Positions 56,227-64,000 of a stretch of 64,000 nucleotides of DNA are shown here, in pieces. The stretch covers positions 75,136,867 to 75,200,866 of the forward strand of contig CM067444.1 in assembly GCA_034508935.3 (NCBI GenBank), written 5' to 3'. A program made the position numbers and the translations under genes. A model generated the notes under the pieces. That model was not told the DNA's origin. It saw only the letters and a list, made by a program, of their open reading frames with translations, and ran no database searches. Position 1 is the first letter of the stretch, and the number at the start of each line of letters is the position of its first letter. This DNA is from Berghia stephanieae. Taxonomy: Eukaryota; Mollusca; Gastropoda; Nudibranchia; Aeolidiidae.

Positions 56227-56273
<47 letters not shown>
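56138..56273. repeat. (CA)n and (GA)n microsatellites
   Basis: CA at 56138-56183 and GA at 56190-56272, with few interruptions. Confidence 0.95.
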
Positions 56274-56274
<1 letters not shown>

Positions 56275-56584
56275 GCAGGCAGAATGGAACACTTCATTAA
56301 TGGAAAAAACAAAAAACAAATAATACTAAACAAAAGGTGGTAACACATCGTTAACAGGACAACAAACTAAATAATACATGGATCCACTGTTTATCTGGCT
56401 GTCTGCCCCACGCAAATCGTATGTAAATTGATTGATAATCGTGATGAATAGCACTGAGAGTTGGGTCACCCCGTTCTTTTTTTTTTTTTTTGCATAATAA
56501 TTGGCAAACACCCGGGTGAACGACATAATAATGGATGGCGATAATAAAAAGATAAACAAATAAATATTTAAATAACTAAATAAA

Positions 56585-56830
56585 TAAATAATGAACATTT
56601 ATATTATGCATTTTCCAGGAATAAACAATACTCAAATCGTTTCAAAATGCTTCATTCATTTCCCCTGCATGTCACATGGAACAAACTTAACAGTGCTAAT
56701 CGCTTGTTCGGTGTTTGTATTAAAATAAAATGAATATGAACATTTATAAATAACATTTCCATGGATTAGCCATGCACAATGCGCTTCACAATTTTTAATT
56801 TATCCCCCAGCAGGCCATATGGGGCTATAT
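56585..56830 (-). mobile_element. Two SINE-D fragments in tandem
   Basis: gaacatttatattatgcatt, gcatgtcacatggaacaaac, cgcttgttcggtgt. Then, from about 56730, gaacatttataaataacatt, ccatgcacaatgcgcttcac and ccagcaggccatatgg. Confidence 0.55.
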
Positions 56831-57205
56831 AAAACTTAGGTAACTAGAATTTTGCTTAATATCGCCAGAAACATTCAATAAAATGAATGATAGCATGTCT
56901 ACATACTAAAGTGTTTCAATATTGCAAAAATCTTGATCGCTATTCCTTTACTCACATCTTAACTGTGATATGTATGCAAATCACGTACGAAGACCAAATT
57001 GGACTAAGCTTCGCGCATGCTCTGACAGCTTCCTACTTCCGATTGATTCAGCTAACACGAGAACATGGCAAGTGTGGATTAGATGGAGAGGATTCATAAC
57101 ATCCAACAGAAAAATATAACATTATGGATTTGATACATTGGATACATTTTGTAATCAGAAGTTGCTGGTTGTAACCGAAATATCGCAAGCAAACTGTTGT
57201 CCAAC

Positions 57206-57227
57206 CCCCCCCCCCCCCCCCCCCCAC
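57206..57227. repeat. Poly-C run
   Basis: About 21 C on plus. Confidence 0.95.
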
Positions 57228-57369
57228 AACCAAATCTAAACTGAAAAAAAATAAAAGAAACAAAAATTTTTTAACGCAAAACTATTTTTTTTTATTTTCT
57301 TAATTACAATGACGTATTAGCGGGGCGGGGGAGGAGATAAGAATTTTGAGTACAAGCTAAAATAAATTG

Positions 57370-57605
57370 ACTCGCCTGTTTACAGAAAAAGCCATTCCAT
57401 CAAATATCGATGGATTAAGATGATCCAAACTTGTCAAAATAGTGAATAAAAAAATCAAACCCGAAACTTCAAGAAAAGAATGATCGGATATGACACTTTT
57501 TGACAAGCTTAAATGTTAGGTTTATTTATTTTAATCGATCGATGTGTAAAGAAAAGTCTTCTAGTTAAGATAATAAACGAATGTTTTGACATAGCACGGA
57601 AGTAC
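57370..57605. mobile_element. PAL-1 hairpin element, divergent
   Basis: tccatcaaatatcgatggat and atccaaacttgtcaaaatag face ctttttgacaagcttaaatg and ttattttaatcgatcgatg. A further arm fragment (cctggaaaactcgtccttta) is at 57689-57710. Confidence 0.6.
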
Positions 57606-57920
57606 CAATACAAGAAACTGGTCCTCTTATCCAGTCATTTCTATCTGCCTTAATGTGAATAAAACTTTTTTTTTCTTCAACTTTTACCTGGAAAACTCGT
57701 CCTTTACATACGTCAGTAATGTCAATCGGTTGAGGACCTATTTGGAAGGATTTAAAACGGATTCAAAGCATTTTTGCCAGAATATTCTTCCTTCAAATAT
57801 CGCAGTAATGGCATAGGGTTGAGGACCTATTTTGAAGGATTTTAAAATGTTTCAAAGCACTTTCGATGTGTATTGATGAGGGAACACAAACCGGTCTTTC
57901 TATGAGTGAGCAGATATTTC

Positions 57921-58213
57921 ATACTTTGTGTGGTTTGTGGTATGACACTCGCTTTCGGATCGGAAGGTCCTGGGTTCGAGCCTATAGGTGAGTCCTTGGA
58001 AAATGCTCTTTACTCATTCTCTCACCATATTCAGGTGTAAAATGAGTACCTGGCCGTTAATAGCGTTGTTTCTGTCGGAAAAAAATGTATTATCGTCTAA
58101 CAGGCGTCATGTCTCCGTCTACATGTTACGTGTTGCTGTTGGTCAGGGTAACCTTTGTAAAGCGCTTTGAGCACGTTTGGTGGATGTTGCGCTAGTAAAA
58201 GCTCAAGTTTTTT
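57921..58213 (+). mobile_element. SINE-A copy
   Basis: tttgtgtggtttgtggtatg, cactcgctttcggatcggaa, B box gggttcgagcct, a small deletion before gagtccttggaaaatgct, cgtctaacaggcgtcatgtc, gtaaagcgctttgagcacgt, tggatgttgcgctagtaaaa. Confidence 0.85.
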
Positions 58214-58591
58214 AAAAACTTTGATGATAAATAATAAACTCAACTTGCTACGAACTCTCAAGCCTTAGGTTTTCTTTCACAAAATATAAATGTAATTGAC
58301 AGTTGAAGAGGCGTAATTTAACAAAGCAACTTCCAGTAAATTTTTTATGTCACAGAGTTCGGGATCTAACTTAAGGATTTTTAAAATGTTTCAAAGCACT
58401 TTCCAACTTGGTTGGTAGGGAAATACAGACCAGTTTTTCCACGAGTGATCAGAAATTACTTGCTTTAACAGAACACGTTTTTTTTAAAACTGCCAGAAAT
58501 GCCAACTTCATAATATTATCAAAATGATCCATTAAAATTACTCTCATCATCCTAAGAACTCCCAAACCATCGGTTTTCTTTCACATATCAT

Positions 58592-58781
58592 TTAACCAGT
58601 TAACTGTCGTACTCTGTAAAAAAAAAAAACAACAAAAAAAACTCATGAAGTCCAAGGTTTGAGAGTTTTTGCCAAGATGAGCATGAGCGCCATTTAAATG
58701 GATCGATATTTATTGAAGGACGAGTTTTCTGACCCAATTTACAAATACGAGTTTTCCAGAGTCCCGCAGTGAACTGGTTAA
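58592..58781. mobile_element. PAL-1 with internal deletion, both TTAA ends
   Basis: Starts ttaaccagttaactgtcgta and ends cgcagtgaactggttaa. Most of the left arm is replaced by an A-rich run; the right arm (aagtccaaggtttgagag, gaaggacgagttttctg) is kept. Confidence 0.8.
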
Positions 58782-58954
58782 TTGGTGTATTTGCGCTCGG
58801 ACACGTGACAGTTGAAGAGGACCCATGGTAACATCAGATTCATAATAATGATGGGGTAAATGGAGTAAATAAGTGACAGCAATACATTATGACATATTAT
58901 CTCTCGTCTAGATATATCTATATAAACTGGAAGCTAGAGCAAAAATCTGGCGGA

Positions 58955-59165
58955 ATGTTTTAGCATGGCTCAGCGGTACGGGTCTTTGTTTCCCGGAAGG
59001 TACCGAATACGATCATCCGCCGCTGCGCTGTGTGGCCTTAAGCAAGTCACCTAGCCCTAGTTCAATTTTCGGCGCTGCACTGCAACTGGGTTATTCTAGT
59101 CTTCCCTTGGAATAGATCCTATAGAAAAACTCCCCTTATGGGATGAATAAAGGGAATTGTATTAA
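58955..59165 (+). mobile_element. SINE-B copy
   Basis: Head agcatggctcagcggtacgg, ggaaggtaccgaatacgatc, then caagtcacctagc, gtcttcccttggaatagatc, ttatgggatgaataaaggg. Confidence 0.75.
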
Positions 59166-59679
59166 TCTTTATTTATTTATAAAAAGGATTTAAAAAAACA
59201 AGAAGTCTTCGCAAAGTGGTACTTCACTTCTAATGAATGGATACGAAACAGCAACGAGCAAATTTACAGGTAAGAATATCGAGAACAATACTAGAAAATA
59301 CATCAAACATGCAATTTATCTTTTCGTTTCATTCATTTTACTCATTTTTTCCATCTATGTTTCCACAACTACTCAGGCATATATTATTATTAAGTTTCCT
59401 ACAATGCAATTTGCACCTAGAGGTAAATAACCGTGAGGCAGAACAATAGACTTTCTGTTCTCTAACAATAAATGCTGCGGAAAAAATGTGCTTAAAAAAG
59501 ACGACGTTTTCCTTTTCATATTGTGACTCCGTAGACGACTTTTTCTCATTCCAAGAATATTCTAGACCAATAATAATGACAGGCACAAGCCTTTCAATAA
59601 TATATGACTCCAGACAGAATTCAGGGTGGTGCTAGGGCTAAAACGGTTCATTTACAGGTCTGTTGGTCCAGTCGTGCGT

Positions 59680-59730
59680 GTGTGAGTGTGTGTGTGTGTG
59701 CATATATGTGTGTGTGTGTGTGTGTGTGTG
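59680..59730. repeat. (GT)n microsatellite
   Basis: GT units with a short catatat interruption. Confidence 0.9.
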
Positions 59731-59734
59731 ATCA

Positions 59735-60545
59735 GTATGGTCTAGTGGTACACAACTCTTAGTCCACACAACGAAGTATTATTCCGACCAGCCACATACA
59801 CAACACACATTTTTGGAGCTTTTCAGCCAGCAATAATGTGACCCATAACCTAGGCATGGTGTCAAGTCAGGCTTAAACAGATGCCAAAAGTGTATTTTAA
59901 AAAAGATGACAAAATGCAAAAGTTTATGATTCTTTTAGTTTTGTTTTATTTTATTTTTCATCTCGAGATTAAGAAACTAAAGTCATTTTCCTTAAAAATT
60001 CATATAAATAAACTAAAGTTTCATATTTTTGGCGACGAGTTTGATTTTTAATGCATCTCGTTTACTCCAAGAGAATACCATTTGCGGGCGGGGTGTTATT
60101 ATTCATTTCGTGGACTAATTTCCCTTTCCTACAACCAAATATTAGGCTGATAATCCATCACTTACACACAAGGCTAGTTTCCTAAAAAAAAAACCTAAGG
60201 ACAAAGCAGAGGTGAGAAAATGATTTATGACAGGTGAGAGAGCATTAAATCTATTGTCTGACCGGAATGGAACGAAATCTGCACGGTACAAAATGTAACG
60301 GTCCGAGATTTTCAGAACACAAAAATTTAGCAGGACATCCCAACACTATTTCGGTGGCTAATAAACTCCCGCGCCCAACATTTTCACTTACGCTCCCTTG
60401 TTTCTCTTGTCTTCACAAGACATGACAACCTCAATCTTCATCCGTATCCGCAGTCTTTTTATCACCGTCATTTTTCACCTCTAAATTCCTTTCTTGATAT
60501 AATGGCGTACATTGACAAAACATTTTTTAAAAAGTTTTGGAGAGA
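59735..60545. other. Stretch with no recognised gene
   Basis: Nothing recognised. Confidence 0.35.
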
Positions 60546-60549
60546 ATTA

Positions 60550-60587
60550 CTATTATTATTATTATTACTATTATTATTATTATTATT

Positions 60588-60667
<80 letters not shown>

Positions 60668-60682
60668 TATCATTATCATCAC
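60550..60682. repeat. (ATT)n-(ATC)n microsatellite
   Basis: ATT units to about 60589, then ATC/TCA units to 60680. Confidence 0.95.
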
Positions 60683-60705
60683 TTTAAAAGGACGTGAACT
60701 TACTT

Positions 60706-60785
60706 TCAGATCTGATAACCAAAAATTGTTATGGTCTCATTGTTGTAATGGAAACACTCTCAAACCAACGCAAAATATTAGCTGG
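60706..60785. mobile_element. MITE-2 half copy
   Basis: agatctgataaccaaaaattg, cattgttgtaatggaaacac, aaccaacgcaaaa. Matches one arm of 62267-62392. Confidence 0.6.
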
Positions 60786-60802
60786 GTCCACAGTAGGACA
60801 CA

Positions 60803-61083
60803 AGGCGGCCTTGTGGTAATGATACCTCAGACCGGTAGATCCTAGTTTGAGTCCCGTTGTGGGTGGTACAAAGTTGAGTCTTAGGAAAAAGCTCTTCACA
60901 TTATGTCCTCTCACATTATAGGCGAGTTACTTGGTTGAGTCACTGCTATTGTCTACAGAAAACAAACCGCATTACAGGAGTCATGTCTCGTCCAGTGTTA
61001 AGTGTTGCTATTGGCTTAGAACCGCTTATTAAAGCGCCTTGGACACATTACGTTCGCAAATCGCTATATAAAAGCTCATGCTT
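60803..61083 (+). mobile_element. SINE-A copy, divergent
   Basis: aaggcggccttgtggtaatg, tagtttgagtcccgttgtgg, gttgagtcttaggaaaaagc, acaggagtcatgtctcg, and tail ttattaaagcgccttggaca, aatcgctatataaaagctca. Confidence 0.75.
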
Positions 61084-61084
61084 T

Positions 61085-61900
61085 TCAGAATAATGAAATG
61101 GAATAACCGAAGGACAGGTCAAAGGTTGGCTATAAAAAACACAAAAACATGAAAGTATTCCAAAAATAGATGTCACGATTGTTATTATTCTTTGGAATGA
61201 AAATCCCACTCTGGAGGAAACTAACCAATTCCTCCATCTCAATATCCTATCGGCTGTTCAGAAAATTTAATCAAAACATTAATATTATTGATACAAGTCT
61301 TCTAGCTCTATGTTTAATTATAAAAACTTGAAAATGAAACATGCTAACAATTTCGACAGTGAAATTGAATCTGTTATAAGATTCGAAATTAAAATTGCAT
61401 TTCTTATTGACAAGTTACAAAATGGAATCAGTACTTGACGGATGACATTGCCATCTTAAGAAAGTCGAACAAAAAAAAAAGTCAATTTCACGAGAGAGAT
61501 TTTATGCGTATTTCAGGGGCGGGTGTATTATTTTGTATTAGTTTGTAAATTATAGACGAGTGATGCTGCTATATTGCATTGTTTGGACACCAGTTGAATG
61601 AATGAACGAATTTATAGGAATAGAATGGCCTCCAAATTTTAGTCCACCGGTTTGATTCTCGAAATAGTTAAAATGATTTGAATTGTCTCATTCGATTGAT
61701 TTTTACCGAGCAACTAAAGTCGGTGTTGGGATGTGGTGGGTAGGGGATAGGGAAGTTAAACTTGTATGGATGTGTTCTATTTCTGTTCAATTTTGTAAAA
61801 ATGTATTTGGTGTTACGATGAAAATCAGGTGTACTCAGGTGCATTATTGAAAAGATTTTATCCCTAATAACACCAATCCCTCCAACAAAAGTGTTACTTG
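61085..61900. other. Stretch with no recognised gene
   Basis: Nothing recognised. Confidence 0.35.
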
Positions 61901-61918
61901 ATTCACTCGAGTACCAAT

Positions 61919-61945
61919 CCCCCCCCCCCCCCCCCCCCCCCCCCC
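61919..61945. repeat. Poly-C run
   Basis: About 27 C on plus. Confidence 0.95.
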
Positions 61946-62134
61946 ATTGTCTGTTTACTACGGTTGTCTGTCTCCCATTTCCAAGGTAATTTATCTCTGT
62001 GTGAGACCTGTCTGGCGTATCTAAATAAACAAAATTTACAAAGAGTAGTACTGACAGGTGGTGACAGTTACTTTTTTATTAATGAGCCAAAACTTAAAGA
62101 GACAGATTTAGATACGTTATAATCAAGTATGTGC

Positions 62135-62172
62135 CCCCCCCCCCCCCCAAAAAAAAAAAAAAAAAAAAGAAA
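62135..62172. repeat. Poly-C then poly-A run
   Basis: About 15 C followed by about 20 A on plus. Confidence 0.95.
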
Positions 62173-62266
62173 AAAAGAAGTAATATCAAAAAATCAAAAT
62201 TAAAATAAAAACTAAAATGTAAAAATGTTATCAGTTTAAAGCTTAAATCGACGTGAATGTATTTAA

Positions 62267-62392
62267 AGGTCTGATAATCCAAATTGTTATGATCTCATTG
62301 TTGTCATGGAAGTATTCCCAAACCAAGGTAAAATTATTGTCCATTACAACAATGTTAAAACAAACCCATAATTGCGTTCTTTTATCAGACCT
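62267..62392. mobile_element. MITE-2, complete reference copy
   Basis: Left end aggtctgataatccaaattg and right end cgttcttttatcagacct. Internally cattgttgtcatggaa faces ttgtccattacaacaatg. The arms are inverted repeats over almost the whole length. No coding capacity. Confidence 0.75.
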
Positions 62393-62591
62393 GTTAATAT
62401 GTGCACATCGGTTTACATGGAACAAAAAAAAAAACAAAAAACAAAACAACGTAACATTAAAAAAACAATTATTTGACATTTCCACCCTAATGACGTATAT
62501 AGGCAATGCATACTTTTTTGTGTCACAGAAATTTCTGATTTGAAATTGTTGACATATCTACAGGGGATCATCTTAATCGATCCATTAATCG

Positions 62592-62852
62592 AGTCAGTTA
62601 ATTCCCGTACTCTGGAAAGACACGTATTATTTAAAAATTGTTCAGAAAATTCGTCCTTCAAATTAACGATCGATTTAAATGACCCTCATTTTGGCAAAAA
62701 CTCTCAAACCTGGGACCTCGGAGTTATCAAGGTTAGAGAGTTTTTGCCGAGCTGTGGGTCATTTAAATTGACCGATATTTGAAGGACAACTTTTCTGGCC
62801 AAATTTTTTTAAAAGACGCGTTTATTCAGAGTACGACAGTTAACTGGATAAT
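62592..62852. mobile_element. PAL-1 hairpin element, complete copy
   Basis: cagttaattcccgtactctg and gttcagaaaattcgtccttc face gaaggacaacttttctggcc and gagtacgacagttaactgg. The centre pairs ctctcaaacctgggacc against a slightly eroded partner. Confidence 0.8.
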
Positions 62853-62884
62853 TTGGAGAAAACTTTTCTTGTCAACATAAATAG

Positions 62885-63085
62885 GCTTCTGGAGCAGCGT
62901 GGCTCAGCAGAATAGTCCTCGCATCATACCCATAAGGTACAGGGTTCAGGACTCACCCACCGCGCTGAGTAGCCTCGAGTTAATGACCTCGTCCTGGTAC
63001 ACTTGCGGAGCTGCGTTGCGGTTGACGCCGGGGATATTCCTTTCTTCCCTTGGAATATAACCTTAAGACTAATCAATATTCATGT
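62885..63085 (+). mobile_element. SINE-B copy
   Basis: ggagcagcgtggctcagcag, ataaggtacagggttcagga, ctgcgttgcggttgacgcc, tcttcccttggaatataacc. Confidence 0.75.
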
Positions 63086-63452
63086 ATAGAGGAATATAGG
63101 AAATTTTGTAGATCAGCGCGCCTTGTCCATCTTGCGATGGTTTACTTTGTTTTGGATAGCTATTGTCTTACCCCCAAAAATTCAGGAATATTTGGCATCA
63201 CACTATAATCTGCATCTTGATTCAATACATGCACCAGGGTGAAAATAAAACCGATCTACCACTAGTGATAATCAATTTTTATCAAATAGATTCTTATCCA
63301 TTTTGTTTTATATTTGAGGTTTGGCTTTACATGGGATGTAAGTTAGGGAGCCTATGAAAGTTTTTAGTTTTAGCCGTTCAGATCTAGATATCATGCACAG
63401 GAAGCCAAGGTTAACTCTGACATGTGTAGTGTGAAACGAAATTTAGAGAACG

Positions 63453-63640
<188 letters not shown>

Positions 63641-63692
63641 GAACATTTATATGGCTCATTTTCACAGATTAACTTTGCTCAATACACTTCAC
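63641..63692 (-). mobile_element. SINE-D end fragment
   Basis: gaacatttatatggctcatt, cagattaac, acttcacaatgttt. Confidence 0.45.
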
Positions 63693-63699
63693 AATGTTT

Positions 63700-64000
63700 C
63701 ATGTGCGGCTTTGTGGTCTTGTGGTATGACACTCGCTTTCGGATCGGAAGGTCCTGGGTTCGAGTCTCACTCGGCGCATAGTTGTGTCCTTGGAAAAGGC
63801 TCTTTACTCACATTTTTCTCATCATACTCAGGTGTAAAATGAATACCTGGCCGTTAACAGCGTTGTCTCTGTCAGAAAAAATTGTTATACCGCCTAACAG
63901 GCGTCATGTCCCGTCCTAATTGTTAAGTGTTTCTGTTGGCCAGGAACCCTTGTAAAGCGCTTTGAGCACGTTTAGTGGATATTGCGCTATATAAAAATAT
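63700..64000 (+). mobile_element. SINE-A, best-preserved copy, runs to the window end
   Basis: Head gtgcggctttgtggtcttgt, cactcgctttcggatcggaa, B box ctgggttcgagtctc, gagtccttggaaaaggctc, actcaggtgtaaaatga, ggccgttaacagcgttgtct, cgcctaacaggcgtcatgtc, gttaagtgtttctgttggcc, and tail cttgtaaagcgctttgagca, cgtttagtggatattgcgct, atataaaa. It is a tRNA-derived retroposon with an internal pol III promoter. I use it as the family reference. Confidence 0.9.

Noticed and set aside
56887-57099. A 70-codon frame with ordinary composition
   Set aside because: No motif, no splice-bounded exon, and no match to a family that I know.
59233-59430. Frame with a possible donor (ggtaagaat) after codon 13
   Set aside because: No acceptor or domain; one donor-like word alone is expected by chance.
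60502-60697. Poly-Ser and poly-His frames
   Set aside because: Three frames of one (ATC)n microsatellite.

Overview
This 64 kb window looks like intronic DNA of a metazoan, most probably a marine invertebrate; a lophotrochozoan such as a mollusc is my best guess. The reasons are an AT-rich, repeat-saturated sequence, several tRNA-headed SINE families, L2- and RTE-type LINEs, Tc1 and hAT DNA transposon remains, many microsatellites, and only two short coding exons with clean GT-AG splice sites. There is no operon structure, no rRNA, no CRISPR array and no convincing intact tRNA. The species is inferred, not shown.

Host gene. Two single-domain EGF exons lie on the minus strand, at 25343-25465 (calcium-binding type) and 2018-2113 (short CNGG type). 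Each is bounded by consensus splice sites and each is phase 1-1. They are compatible with one multi-EGF extracellular protein whose introns exceed 20 kb; the rest of the window would be its introns, transcribed right to left. Whether both exons belong to the same transcript is inferred.

Layout. 1-1995: an RTE-clade LINE with a 5' inversion (endonuclease half on minus, uninterrupted reverse transcriptase on plus), ending about 20 bp from the splice donor of the 2018-2113 exon. 3290-6256: a 5'-truncated L2/CR1-type LINE on plus with three frameshifts and an (ATT)n tail. 7085-9065: an older L2-like LINE on minus. 9.2-20 kb: SINE fragments, a hAT-type MITE with both ends, and low-complexity DNA. 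21.9-25.3 kb: Tc1 remains, hairpin and MITE copies, a SINE, and a composite multimeric tRNA-bearing insertion flanked by a 13-bp duplication. 25.3-48 kb: the EGF exon, then mostly SINEs, MITEs and simple repeats, including a 51-bp minisatellite at 45463-45826. 48.9-50.7 kb: a SINE split by a second multimeric tRNA-bearing insertion with a 12-bp duplication. 51-52.6 kb: a repeat-poor stretch. 52.7-53.4 kb: a large compound trinucleotide array. 53.8-55.1 kb: a different SINE family and a Tc1-type transposase remnant. 55-64 kb: more SINE, MITE and microsatellite copies.

How the parts relate. SINE-A (about 20 copies) ends in a tail resembling the 3' end of the L2-type LINE in the same window, so the LINE is a plausible source of its mobilisation. 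Three non-autonomous families recur many times: a near-palindromic hairpin element with TTAA-bounded ends (PAL-1), a smaller inverted-repeat element (MITE-2) and a roughly 185-bp element (MITE-3). The most unusual signal is the roughly 400-bp tRNA-bearing unit found only as tandem multimers with target-site duplications at two loci. Coordinates of repeat edges are read by eye and are approximate unless duplications or splice sites fix them.
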